A stretch of 64,000 nt of DNA from contig NC_061789.1 in NCBI RefSeq assembly GCF_022458985.1, positions 20,812,357 through 20,876,356 on the forward strand. The letters are read 5' to 3'. The translations under genes were made by a program, and so were the position numbers. Numbering within the stretch: the stretch's first letter is position 1; every line of letters starts with the position of its first letter. The notes under the pieces are model-generated. The model made no database searches, was not told the origin of the DNA, and worked only from the letters and a program-made list of their open reading frames with translations. Of the stretch, positions 23,165-54,481 are shown in pieces. This DNA is from Mugil cephalus (taxonomy: Eukaryota > Chordata > Actinopteri > Mugiliformes > Mugilidae).

Positions 23165-23587
23165 GTGGAGGACACTGAACAGCATACACTACATTACTCT
23201 GTTCAACAGAGTAAAGTGTTGTATGGTGTTCAGTGTCCTAGTGAGGAATGTACAAACTTGTACATGGGGGAAACAAAACAACCCATCCACAAACGCATGG
23301 CCCAACACAGGAGAGCCAGCTCAGCAGGGAACGACTCAGCAGTCCACCTCCACCTGAAGGACAAAGGACACTCCTTTGAAGATAACAATGTCAAAGTCCT
23401 GGCCGGAGAGGACAGGTGGTTTGAGAGAGGAGTAAAGGAAGCCATCTATGTCAAAGTGGAAAAACCTTCTCTAAACAGAGGAGGTGGACTGAGATTTAAT
23501 TTACCATCTATTTATAATTCAGTTTTGACTTCTGTCACCAATAAGTTTCAACACCATTCACACTTTGAGCCTCCAGGCTCCCACTGA
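23165..23587 (+). pseudogene. GIY-YIG endonuclease domain of a Penelope-like element (partial ORF)
   Basis: The 140-codon frame is open from the inverted junction to its natural stop, but its ATG lies in the inverted arm and is not the element's own start. The domain would nick DNA for target-primed reverse transcription. Without the reverse transcriptase it is a remnant. Confidence 0.7.
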
Positions 23588-23773
23588 CAATAGCTTCGTT
23601 AGAGCTCTATTCATAGGGTAAGTAACTTAGGCACACAGTTCCCCCCCATTCAAGGACAGGTAGGTACCGGCCATTTAGGGAAATTAGTGACCCAAGTTTC
23701 TGGTAGGTGGTACCCACAGAGTTTTCCCTCGTTAAACCTCAATTTCCCACTAGTTTATCAGAACTGAAGAAGC

Positions 23774-23802
23774 TACTCGGATGAGTGGCGAAACGTCTTC
23801 AA
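23774..23802 (+). ncRNA. Hammerhead-ribozyme-like motif near the Penelope-like 3' end (degenerate)
   Basis: CGGATGAGTGGCGAAACGTC resembles the hammerhead core order CTGATGA, short stem II, CGAAAC, GTC. Hammerhead motifs are known from Penelope-like terminal repeats. The core position expected to be T in CTGATGA is G here, so activity is doubtful. Confidence 0.3.
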
Positions 23803-23879
23803 GAAATTCTACAAGTCCAGCTGACCTTATTCAATGCTTTTTTGGATTACCATGACCTGGATGACTGAGAACCTTCACA

Positions 23880-24300
23880 GACATATTGCTATTGCTACAG
23901 TCACCTGTAACCTCTGTTTAATTGTTTCAAAGGCTGATAGACCATCCTGCATCCACAGAAGATTACAATGAAGTTGAGCATTACCAGTGTCTTTAATCAT
24001 AGCCTTTAAAGGTCCTGTTAAACTAGCATTATCTTCAATCCATGCTGAAGAACAACCAATAATACCAACAAATGTCATCATCTCTCTGACTGTTCGGGGC
24101 TTTGGAGCCTTTCGAATAGCCTCTAAATGACTGTCAAAAATGCTACTGTGTCCCTGTGCTATTACTATTTGACCCAAATAAATTAGGTTATCCTGGCAAT
24201 ATTGCAGTTTTTTCTGAGACCTGACAAATGATAATGTCATCCACATATTGCACACACATGGCTCCTCAAATAGACCCCGCGATCGATCACAGATTGATTC
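23880..24300 (-). pseudogene. Retrovirus-like pol (reverse transcriptase) fragment, broken
   Basis: On the minus strand a polymerase active-site box YVDD is readable near 24235-24246 in one frame. A second frame then continues through a connection-like region (YLGQIVIAQGH, EAIRKAPKPRTVREMMTFVG). The shift between them and the loss of flanking gag, protease, integrase and envelope regions show an old, inactive insertion. Family resemblance is to endogenous-retrovirus-type pol; the clade cannot be set from this fragment. Confidence 0.65.
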
Positions 24301-24377
24301 ACAGATTGACAACGGAGCTTGTTCTCCAAAGAACGCTATAGCAAATCTTTTCTGTCTCAAGCCATATGCCTGTTTAA

Positions 24378-24580
24378 TTCCTCATCTTTATGTGACAGAT
24401 AACACTCTTTACATATTTCCTTCTTGTAGTCACTTTTTTCAATTCACTTATTTTTATAATTCTGTAAACAATATGTATATAGTACATTGTGTTCTTCCTG
24501 TATGCATGGTGTTGAGTGCCTGGACATTGCTGCTGCAACTGTGAAATTTCCCAGTTTGGGATTAATAAATCTATCTATTG
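24378..24580 (+). repeat. LINE/SINE-type 3' tail
   Basis: The stretch ends with GTGAAATTTCCCAGTTTGGG and ATTAATAAATCTATCTATTG, a tail found at the 3' end of many fish non-LTR retroelements. No coding part remains. Confidence 0.5.
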
Positions 24581-24599
24581 ATTCACCATGGCAACATGA

Positions 24600-25470
24600 G
24601 GAGCGAACTTCTCCCCGTCGGAGCAGGACATTCTTCTTAGGAAGAGGTAAAAGATCAAATTAAAAACAAAGGAAACACCACCACTGCCATAAAACAAAGA
24701 GAGAAAACATAGCAAAGTATTGCTCAAACACACAGTCACTACTCTGCTGAAACATCACAATTACAATCCAAACAGTTAATTAACATCTCCAAAAACGTAG
24801 TTGTACTCTGATTATGAAACGGCTGAAACTGTAAGTGAAACTGACAGCAGATGTGAGTGAAATTATGCATGTTTGACCCTTATGCCCCATACTCCTCTGC
24901 TGTTTCATTCACTATATGTATCCAAGTGTTTGCATGTGTGTGTGTATGCTGATTGATCAGTTAAGTCCCTCCCAAGGAGATGCCACCCTCTTCATACAAG
25001 GTACTTTCTTCCATCTTTACGTGGGACATATCCAACCATTCATATTGAATCCATTTGGATTCTCTGACTTTGGTTCACCTTGCAGTGTCTACCAACACCA
25101 TTGTGCTGTTGTGAGTACTCCATTTCTCATTTACTACCTTTAATATGAATCCTATTAAATAGGAAATGGGAAATTACAAATTACAGGACAAGTGTTAACA
25201 GTCATAGTAGGATACTCATTGCTTTGTGTTGCAGGTTTCTCCACTGTCATTGGTGTACTTGACTGTACCCACCAAAAATAAATTATTACAAACAGTGTGA
25301 ATTTTACCAAGTGCAATGAGTGTGATTATCTTCAACACAATATGTGCCCTTACATTAAATAACATGTGCCCTTGTGAGGTATACATCAGACATAATTGAT
25401 TCTACGTTTCACAATACTGCATCAACATATTTCTAGTTAATGCTCATTATGCTATATATATCACCTTATG
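24600..25470. other. Non-coding DNA, nothing recognised
   Basis: Short open frames here lack family resemblance or splice context. Confidence 0.4.
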
Positions 25471-25737
25471 ATCATCTCTTTGCATTGCATTTTTTTTTCT
25501 TTAGCACATCATAGGCCTTAAAGGTGTACAGAAATGGCCGTTTGTCCTGTCTGTCGCGCCGAGTGTCCACGAGTGGCAGCATAGGTTTACCCGAGTAATG
25601 AAAATGAATTTGATTGGGTGTTATTGAGCGGGCGGGATATTCAATCTCTGAGGCGAGACATAGTGTTTCGAAGGAATTTGATTGGATGTTGTCCAGCTCA
25701 GTGTGTGTGTGTGTGTGTACGTACTTAGCTAGGCTAA

Positions 25738-26019
25738 GTGATAGATCACTGGGATCTGGATGAGAGTGAAGGAGGGACGGAGGAGAGTTTTGTGTCAGTG
25801 GTGGTGGACAAGTTTCCTCCATTGCACCTCTCGTACTTGGAAGAAGGTCCAGAATTCCAGGATTTTGTGGAAGATGATGAGCATGAGGAAGTTGAGGCAG
25901 GGGCTCTAGGTGTACAGCCGTACATGTCCGAGCCCTTGCCTCGCACCGGCCTAGCTGCAGCCGGAGTTGCAGAAGATGATGTTCATCCCTGTGACCACTG
26001 GGACGTTGGTCAATGGTAA
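25738..26019 (+). pseudogene. Acidic fragment resembling P2X7-type cytoplasmic-domain proteins of fish
   Basis: The 93-codon frame is strongly acidic (FVEDDEHEEVEAG) and contains GVQPYMSEPL and a terminal HWDVGQW, then stops. High-copy fish proteins with a P2X7 intracellular-like domain often have a comparable acidic start followed by a PYxFEP motif and a cysteine-rich stretch. The cysteine-rich part is missing here, so this would be a truncated copy. I am not certain of the family. Confidence 0.3.
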
Positions 26020-26900
26020 CGTAAGCTTCCCGCTTTTTTGATTGACAATTGACGGATCCTGATATCATTGGCTGATGAATCGTGCGCAGGCTGACGTATA
26101 ATCTGTGCGCCTGCACTATCCAATGCAGAAAAAAAATATCACACTTTCACCTGGGATTTACTCGAAAATCGAATTTTGCACAAAGTTTGGCCTACATCGT
26201 CTGATAGATGAGTTATTACACTAATTTTATGAACCATAGTGGAATCAAATTAGTTTTCTTTTCTGTACACCTTTTAAATTTTACAACACTAACACAAGAC
26301 CAACTCTTCCATTTGAATTACTTTTGCATCCTTTCACGCAATTGCACTTCACCCTGTTTATCCACCAAAATGGCACTAATGGCTCCAAATGAACTACCTT
26401 TTGTAACGCGGGCTCTGTAAAGAGCCTGACAAAGATCCACAAATTGAGCAGAATAGTCGGAGCAATCCCTGCCAATCAAAGCCAGGTTAATCACAGCAAA
26501 GCACATCAAGGTCTTGAGTTAACCAAGTTAATACTTGCCAAGATTTGGGTCCTAGGACTGAAAGAAATGGCGGAAGGAGCAAGAGTGCACCAGGAAGATA
26601 TCGACTGCACTTCCCAGGGTTCAGCGCGGGATCGTAACTCTGTTGACCGAGGCCACGGTCTGCGATGATGGACTCAGGTGAAGGAGGCAGAGGCGCTGGG
26701 TGTAAATAAAATAATACTACTTTGTTGGTCCCCATTGGGTAAATTCAAATAGTGGCTTGGAAGGGAAACTGAGTTGAAGCTGCTTCAGTGGCCTCAAATC
26801 TCTGGCTCCTAGAGTTGGGGGAAGACTTTTTTTTTCTGTTAATTGAATTTTCCATATTCAAGACAAGTGTGAACATTATTGTGAACAGTTTTTTTCAACC
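26020..26900. other. Non-coding or unrecognised DNA
   Basis: A minus-strand frame at 26318-26509 includes IGRDCSDYSAQFVDLCQAL and looks protein-like, but I cannot place it. Nothing else is supportable. Confidence 0.35.
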
Positions 26901-26924
26901 TGAACCCCCCTCCCATCCTCCTAG

Positions 26925-27580
26925 TGAGATGTTTGGAACCCGATTAAATCCTGATCCTATCTGTGCCCTCTTTGGTGTAACACCGGAGGAATATCGAGCC
27001 GTCCTACCAACTAAAGCTCATGTTGTCTTAGCTTTCACCACACTTCTTGCTAGACGCCTGATCCTTTTCAAATGGAAGCAACACACTTCCTTCCTTTTCT
27101 CACTGGATCAAAGATGTTATGTACTTCTTTAAATTAGAAAAAATCAAGTACACACTTAAAGGATCCTCCCAATCCTTTCTCAAGGTATGGAGACACATGA
27201 TTTTATTTATTTATTTTTCTTTTCTCTTTGACTTCAATGGGACGTACCCTCTTTCACAATTTAAGTATTTACTTCTTTTATTCTATTTTGTTTTGTTGTT
27301 TTTTTCCCCTGTTTTTCTTTTGTGTAACCTGTGGCCCTATGGGTGAGTGAATGGGTGGGGGGGTGGGAATAGGGATGACGATGGCGTTCCATTGTGAAGT
27401 GGGATATGTGGGTGGATGGGATGGAATAAGAATAAGTCAATGTAAATGATGAACAATGCACCCTATGTTTTGAAGATGACTGTAAATTGAAATGACATGT
27501 ATATGTGCTGTATCCCTGAGGGGTAAAAACTTTTCAGAAAATCAATAAAACATATTTACAAAAAAAATAAAAAGGAAAAG
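26925..27580 (+). mobile_element. L1/Tx1-like LINE, 3' end of ORF2 plus 3' UTR and A-rich tail
   Basis: FGVTPEEYRAVLPTKAHVVL and FTTLLARRLILFKWK are followed, after a frameshift near 27115, by FFKLEKIKYTLKGSSQSFLK and VWR. This matches the C-terminal end of fish L1-type ORF2. The 3' UTR ends with AATAAA and an A-rich tail at about 27559-27580. It is 5'-truncated and frameshifted. Confidence 0.7.
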
Positions 27581-27584
27581 CGCT

Positions 27585-28440
27585 GGGCCTTTTCACATGG
27601 CTCAGTCCAATCAGCATCTTCAAAATTGTGAGTTAAGTCAGCCTCCCATTTTTCCCTGACCTTAAGCCCCTGACTGTTAATGTCAACATACATATGATAT
27701 AAACCCCTTGAGCTCCTTTTTGCTGTTCAATATATCATCTAAGGGTTGAATTTTAACTGATAGAAGTCTGCCCCCCTGTTCTCTTCGGATATAATGTTTG
27801 AGTTGCAGAAATTTGAAGAAGTGCTTTTTGTCAAGGCTGTATCTGGCTGTAAGATTTTCAAATGACTCTAGGACCCTGTTTTTGTCCCCAAATGTCCTAA
27901 TTACCTTTGTGAACCATACTTGGGTGATGCCATCTCTTAGGACGGTAGAAACAGACTTGGATGGAAGGGAGTAAGGTTATGACTATTTTGGGTCTTTTTA
28001 CGTAAATCAGACCACATTTTGTAGATGTGTCTCATGAATGGATTTGTTGTCAGTGTGCAAAGTTGTGTGAGTGAAGGAACATATGGGATCGAAGCAAGGC
28101 ATAAAGAATTAATATCATGCTGTTCCATCTGTACCCAAGAGGGGGGTTACTGTGAATTTCCTTTCCATACCCAGACTGTCCAACACTCTGCTGCCCAGTA
28201 ATAAGTCTTAAGTCAGGGAGTTTCACTGCCCCTTCCTGAGGTGTTCCCTGAAGGATTTTTAACCTTATTCTGGGAATTTTGCCCTTCCATATAAATCTAG
28301 ATATAGCTGAGTGTAGTTGTTTAAAGAAGTATTTAGGTACTGCAGTTGGTAGCATCTGAAACAGAAAGAGAAATTTCGGCAGGATACACATTTTGATACA
28401 ACTGATTCGACCTATCAAAGACAGTTCATCCACCTGTTAA
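27585..28440 (-). mobile_element. Second L1/Tx1-like LINE ORF2 fragment, opposite strand
   Basis: On the minus strand, ORF2-like sequence SLIGRISCIKMCILPKFLFL, FQMLPTAVPKYFFKQLHSAI and SRFIWKGKIPRIRLKILQ runs from about 28433 down to 28180. A further coding-like piece (KWEADLTHNFEDADWTEPCE) lies near 27600-27650. Frames are interrupted. It abuts the A-tail of the plus-strand LINE, so the two are separate insertions. Confidence 0.7.
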
Positions 28441-28578
28441 GCTCCACTTCAGTTTTTTTACATACACATATACACTGGGGATGTTGGGGGAAGACTTGAT
28501 AGAAGACAGCGCTGACACGAGGGTGTCAGCTTGGTGCAATTCGATGAGTTGCATCAGCAAACTGATTTATAGTAACGT

Positions 28579-28822
28579 TGTTACGCCCTCTGCATTTTCA
28601 CTGGCTATACAGGTGTGTTTGGCCTGTGCCTAATCACCTTAATCAGCCACACCTGAGAAGACTGACTAAAAGGCCTGTTGAAGAGGCCTGGGGAATGACT
28701 TTTCCACTGCAGAAGCTCACCATGGCTCACCTGTTTTTCCGACCCTTGTAAAATAAATATTTTTTGAAACTCCATCATGTGTCTCCACTTTTATGTTGCG
28801 CCTCTCGAGCCGGGACGTAACA
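28579..28822 (+). repeat. 5' LTR of the short-LTR element
   Basis: 244 bp, TG...CA ends, with AATAAA near its 3' third (CTTGTAAAATAAAT). It differs from the 3' LTR at a handful of substitutions and small indels. Confidence 0.9.
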
Positions 28823-28824
28823 TA

Positions 28825-28842
28825 TGGGGGCTCGTCCGGGAT
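28825..28842 (+). other. Primer binding site, tRNA-Pro type
   Basis: An 18-nt match to the complement of the 3' end of tRNA-Pro, two bases after the 5' LTR. Gammaretrovirus-type elements use this primer. Confidence 0.85.
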
Positions 28843-29745
28843 CATTTTTTGACTTTTTTCTGTGGAGACTGTATGCCGGAGTTTTTTCTTGGGGTGAGAA
28901 TAGAGATTACCTGAAGCTTAAATTGCTGTGGCTGTCATGTTTTTGTGAGAGGTCGGTTGTTGCTCATGTTGACACATGAACTTGTCTGGTGTAGGAAGCT
29001 TCCAGGTGTTGGTGGGACCATCACCACTTTATTATTTTTGTGCGGTAACCCTGGGGTGGCCCCTGGCGTGCCCGGGAAAGCCGACAAAGACTAGTTGAGG
29101 ACTAGTTAGGTAGAAGTTAAGTCTGAGGTAGAGAGGAAACCAGTTAAGTTCTGGGAAGTCAATCCATGAGCAACGACCTCTGATGTTGCGGTGGCCTGTA
29201 GTAGAATTCACTGGTCTTGGTTTTACTGTGTTCTTTATCAAGATTGGAATATTTTTGGTGAGCTAAAAGGAGCAGTTTTGTGTGAACACAGCCCACTGCG
29301 TGAAATTCAGCAAATGCAGGTGCTTTGTTTTGTGTTTGTGACCTTTTAGTGTTGAAGTCAGCCCAATTTTGGTGGCTATTGTTGTGATGTTACTAGCTGG
29401 GTGAAGGCAGTAACTTTGTTTGAGGTGCCACATTCGTCGTGTTGGGTCATTTGGCTTTTTTGTATTTGTAAATTGCGTGTGTGACCATTAGGCCGTGATG
29501 AGGACAGTTCATTGTGTTAAGATTACTTGTTGCTAATCTTAGTTTAAGTTAGTAACTTGGTTTAAGTAATCATTTGGTTTGTGACTGTGCGCTATGTTAT
29601 GGGTCACAGTGTGTCTTTATATTTGGTGTAGAATTTGTGACCGTAAGGGCATCGATATTTGCTTTTCTTGAACCATGAGGCATGATTGCAGAGGGGCTTC
29701 TGTTAATTTTTAGGGCTCCTGGAGGATCCCATTTGAGGGTGGAGG

Positions 29746-29989
29746 TGTTACGCCCTCTGCATTTTCACTGGCTATACAGGTGTGTTTGGCCTGTGCCTAA
29801 TCACCTTAATCAGCCACACCTGAGAAGACTGACTAAAAGGCCTGTTGAAGAAGCCTGGGGAATGACTTTTCCACTGCAGAAGCTCACCATGGCTCACCTG
29901 TTTTTCTGTCCCTTCTTGTAAAATAAATACTTTTTGAAACTCCATGTGTCTCAACTTTTATGTTGCGCCTCTCGAGCCGGGACGTAACA
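29746..29989 (+). repeat. 3' LTR of the short-LTR element
   Basis: 244 bp, collinear with the 5' LTR, preceded by a polypurine stretch and followed by AACGT. Confidence 0.9.
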
Positions 29990-29994
29990 AACGT

Positions 29995-30294
29995 GCCGGT
30001 CGTATGTGAGAGCAGACTCTCTCTGAAAGGCTGGTAGGGTAAATGGAGAAAGAGGCCAAGGTAGGGCATATTTAAACAGGGCGTGCTGAACCTTTAATTT
30101 AGGCTTAACGATGTGACCTGCCAGCACTAATGCAAAGTTCAGTTTTTGAACATATAGAAAACACCACATAGCCCTGGATTAACAGGAAAGTAATATCTCT
30201 TCTTGGTGAAATTTCCAGGGATACAGCAAAAACCAAGCCCTGACTACAGACCAATATTTGTTTTGGTAGTGACAAAAAATTCAAATTTGAGAGT

Positions 30295-30329
<35 letters not shown>

Positions 30330-30530
30330 GACAGACTTTTAGTTTTGTAAATCTACAAAATCAATCTAAATCTCCCAGCTTCCCTTTGAAAAAAAATCAT
30401 TAATCTATTTAAATACAATATTGAAAGTAAGGATATATGTACTGGGTTGACTGATCCAGTTTAGTCGAGGTGATATAAACAAACATGGTTTTAATAAAGG
30501 AAATATGCAGAAATTAGGGCATGAATAATA
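29995..30530. other. Non-coding DNA with a 31-nt T tract
   Basis: A T-run lies at 30296-30326. Otherwise I see nothing recognisable between the LTR element and the 3' end of MYH gene B. Confidence 0.5.
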
Positions 30531-30536
30531 TTTATT
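30531..30536 (-). terminator. Candidate polyadenylation signal of MYH gene B
   Basis: AATAAA on the minus strand, about 70 bp past the stop codon. Confidence 0.7.
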
Positions 30537-30605
30537 GAAATGTTACAGAATTCAACAAGTGATTCATATTTTATGAATTGTGTTGAACCTCTTCATGTAG
30601 ACCTC

Positions 30606-40806
<10,201 letters not shown>

Positions 40807-41398
40807 GATTGCACTTTAGTGGAGGCTGAAAATAATCCAAAATAAAGTTTTCATGATATATCAACACGATGTAGCTGTTGTTTTGTATTCATGAAAATCA
40901 AGATTGTATATTTTTTATGGTGACGTATCTTTTACCTCTGTTCGTTTAAAAAAGAACAAGTGGTGAAAGTCCTTTTTGGAGCCTCAAGATGCTGTAGAAA
41001 GATAACACATGTGCAGTCCTTTTGATATATTGAACCACTTTCAGTTAATTCATTTTAAATCATTTTTAGTTTAATAATTAATAATTAATCACAAACTATT
41101 GAGCTGTATTTTTCAAATTCAATACTGCCATTCTTTCAACTGCCCTACACAATCAGTGACACTGCATGCCTTCTGTCTTGGATGAGCATTTAGTTTACAT
41201 ACTCTGACATGGGAAGTATACAGTGTTTTTGGAAGTGTCTACTTTTCTGCAATATTACAAAATAGTTTTTAATTTTGAACAATATTAACTGAAGTGTATT
41301 TTGGCGTGCAACAACATTGACACATTTATGAAGAACTATGTACAGCATGCATCAGTAATAAACAAAACATCAAGTCTACCAGCTAATAATGCACTTAC

Positions 41399-41420
41399 CT
41401 GTGTTGGGAGCTCAGTTCAT
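41399..41420 (-). other. First non-coding exon of MYH gene B
   Basis: It ends at donor CACAG/GTAAGTG. The start is inferred about 25-30 bp from the TATA box. A second leader exon probably lies near 40937-40980. Confidence 0.55.
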
Positions 41421-41441
41421 GGAGAGGTCCAGAGCTGCCTC

Positions 41442-41498
41442 TTTTATAGAGGGTGGGAGTGTCTGGTCAGCACAAGTCCCTCACTCAGTTTGGTCATG
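41442..41498 (-). promoter_or_regulatory. MYH-B core promoter: TATA box plus conserved upstream element
   Basis: TATAAAA at 41442-41448 (minus). The element CATGACCAAACTGAG at 41484-41498 is identical to that of gene A and lies 36 bp from the TATA box. Confidence 0.75.
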
Positions 41499-41787
41499 GC
41501 CCTGATTCATCGTGTTGCTTATTTCTGTCAGCGTTGTTTATGTAAGTGACATGCAACATTCTTTGTGACTAAATGAAAAAAATAAATGCTTGTGTATTAT
41601 TCCAATAAATAAAAATTATTGACTTAAAGGGCATTAGAGTTCTAGCACAGTGTTAACACTTGCACGTTTGAGATCTCTGAAATTGCAGAAAAGTTGTGAT
41701 GACAATAAAATCAGCGAGCCACTGACACATATTTATTAAATTGTAATTTACAGATCAGATATATACTCAAGGTCTGTATTAAGATTG

Positions 41788-41872
41788 GAGGGTGGTGGTG
41801 GTGGTGGTGGTGGTGGTGGGCGGGTGGGTGGCTGGGTGTGGGGGGGTGGGGGGGGGGGTGGGGTGGGGGCGG
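41788..41872 (+). repeat. G-rich (GGT)n tract with quadruplex potential
   Basis: GGT repeats pass into runs of 3-10 G separated by single T or short spacers, about 340 bp upstream of the MYH-B TATA box. Many GGG tracts with short loops could form G-quadruplexes. The proline-rich minus-strand frame across it is an artefact. Confidence 0.9.
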
Positions 41873-42044
41873 TTGTTATTAGAAAAATTAGCATTATTCT
41901 GCAATTGTGTGTCACCAAGATCATAAATACGTGTCTATAACATCTACCTTGAAATATATACGTAGTGTTTACATTTGTGCTATGTTTGATTTCATAAATC
42001 CCTTTAAAGAGCACCGTATTAATAGGGATTGCATCACATTAAAG

Positions 42045-42300
42045 TTTTCAATGGGCCAAGTCAGATGCATGCCTGGAGCTTAGTTTTGGAAATGCCCCCA
42101 AATGTTTGTGGCCTACAGTTACAGGACATCTCATATTCCTGTAATAAAATTAAAGATGAGATATTCCCATATAAGTTCGACCTCCAATTATATTACTCCC
42201 TACATGGATGTGAAATCAGTTGGCAACTCATCTGAGATCAAGCCCAAAATAAGTACCACATAAGACATAATGAACTTCATCCCGCCACTGCATTTGATTG
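42045..42300. repeat. MYH upstream block, copy in front of gene B
   Basis: Contains AGTTACAGGACA, ATCTCATATTCCTGTAATAAAA, CCATATAAGTTC and GCCCAAAATAAGTACCAC in that order, matching the gene C copy at 55435-55690. It lies about 0.6-0.85 kb upstream of the MYH-B TATA box. Confidence 0.65.
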
Positions 42301-43577
42301 AAGATGACAACTGTGAGAGAATGAGAGATTAGTGAGAGATTAAATGCTGGAAAATTCTCATGCTCGTAGGGACATTTTGGAGAAAAAGAAACACACACAA
42401 AAAAAATGAAAAGTTTAGCACATTTTAGAAAGGCAGGGTTCAGTTTTGTTAATTGTGTTGACTATTCCTAATGAGTCTCTTATGACACATGAATAGTGTA
42501 GATGGTGTGAGGACTTAAAATGCCAAAGTAGCCATTGCAAGAATTTTCCACCTGCCTTCATACATGATTACATCATATGTTGGAACTGATATATGTTATG
42601 CTATAGCTACAACTGGATCGGTGTGTGTTTGTGTGTGCATGAGGAAGGGAGAGTGCATGAGAGACATCAGACACACAGACAAACAGACATACAGAGATTC
42701 ATTGAGAGAAGACAACTTCACTGACTTTGCTTTGGTGTGATATTACAAGTGGCCTAAAAAAATCATAAGATTGAAATATTATTGAAGTAAAACGTGCCCT
42801 TTGGTGAACTGACGGTGTTGATTTCTTTTTCCAGCATGTTTCCCTGTCAGCTGCTTCTCTCTGATAATACAAAAGTGGTGTGAAATTTAAGTAGTCCTCA
42901 CTGAAAAGTCCACAGGGATAGAAGCTGAAGGGTCATTGAGAGCTTGAGTAGACACCTCATTCTACTCCAAGATTCCAAGTGAAGCTTTGATTTCTTCCTG
43001 GAGACTTGCATGACTTGGCAACCTACTGTTTGTTGCTTGTGACATCCCAAATAAAGCCTTGCATGGATACAGGACAGTCCTGAGCCATTTCTGTGTCATA
43101 AGCAGAATTTGATTCTCTAAGTGCATTTGGTTAAGGAAAGATGGCCATTTTTGTATTGTTTGTTCTTTATTCTTCATATTAAATATACCCATTTGCCAGT
43201 AGAGAAAGCCAAACGAAGACCAGGTAATTTCAGTATGACTTACAGTACTTGGGATACGTGCTCAACCCTCAAGTGGACTTTTATTAGTTCCCATGTTTCA
43301 AGAGTTCAGTAATACGATCGTACTCTTCCACTTCCATTTTTGCTTCTACTTGGTTTCATAAGATAATATTCTCGCACCACATTGCAAGTCTAAAGTAACA
43401 TTTGAATCCTCAATGCTTTTACTTCCAGATATTTCGGAACGATATTTAGTACACTGATATTGGTACAACACAGTCAGAATATGCTGATGTTCGAGTTCAC
43501 TGATTTTTCGCCAACCAAATGCATTAATCATCAGAAAGAAAATGACAGGATTCAAGATAGTTATGACAATTATCGTC
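42301..43577. other. Intergenic DNA between MYH genes B and C
   Basis: No gene or mobile element recognised. The minus-strand open frame at 42962-43192 has no family resemblance. Confidence 0.5.
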
Positions 43578-43583
43578 TTTATT
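43578..43583 (-). terminator. Candidate polyadenylation signal of MYH gene C
   Basis: AATAAA on the minus strand, about 75 bp past the stop codon. Confidence 0.7.
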
Positions 43584-43659
43584 GAAATTTTATAGAGACC
43601 TCGATCATGGATTCATATTATATGAACTCTGCTGTAAGGCCTCAACTGAGCGATGACTC

Positions 43660-54319
<10,660 letters not shown>

Positions 54320-54466
54320 TTTGGCAACTTATGAGGGACTGAAAAGTAGAAGCTTGAATTATTTTTTTAATCATCAATTTTATTGTAATATAGTTTGGAT
54401 ATATTACTTTGATAATATTTGTTTCTCAGTATTGTGGAGATTCACTTATTAGAAGCTCAGCTTACT

Positions 54467-54481
54467 TCAGTTTATCCCAGC
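54467..54481 (-). other. Possible second 5' UTR exon of MYH gene C
   Basis: A 15-nt segment between a CTCAG acceptor and a GTAAGC donor on the minus strand. It is small and uncertain; included because genes A and B have a leader exon in the same position. Confidence 0.3.

Larger units (their letters stand above)
23116..23850 (+). mobile_element. Penelope-like retroelement 3' fragment with inverted partial copy at its left
   Basis: The right part encodes a GIY-YIG endonuclease-like domain (LYGVQC, NLYMGETKQPIHKRMAQHRR, EAIYVKVEKPSLNRGGGLR), the C-terminal domain of Penelope-like elements. The left 23116-23160 is the reverse complement of the right end 23802-23846 (shared CAGCTGGACTTGTAGAATTT). 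Next to it, 23169-23237 is a palindrome around the GIY-YIG start. The left arm is therefore an inverted, internally deleted copy joined head to head, an arrangement typical of Penelope-like insertions. The reverse transcriptase part is absent. Confidence 0.75.
28574..29994 (+). mobile_element. Short-LTR retroelement without genes (TRIM-like), with target-site duplication
   Basis: Two direct repeats of 244 bp (28579-28822 and 29746-29989), each starting TGTTACGCCC and ending GACGTAACA, enclose 923 bp. The sequence just inside the left LTR (28825-28842) reads TGGGGGCTCGTCCGGGAT, the classic tRNA-Pro primer binding site. The sequence before the right LTR is purine-rich (GAGGGTGGAGG, 29735-29745). 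Both sides are flanked by AACGT (28574-28578 and 29990-29994), a 5-bp target duplication. No gag or pol frame exists inside, so mobilisation must have depended on an autonomous element. Confidence 0.92.

Noticed and set aside
25472..26116. 214-codon minus-strand open frame
   Set aside because: It runs opposite the acidic P2X7-like fragment, whose codon pattern keeps the other strand open. The translation is low-complexity and unlike any family.
26318..26509. Minus-strand frame with IGRDCSDYSAQFVDLCQAL
   Set aside because: It looks protein-like, but no start, splice sites or family could be supported, so it is not called as a gene.
41748..42014. Proline-rich minus-strand open frame
   Set aside because: It is the translation of the GGT/G-rich microsatellite, with no splice context or conservation.
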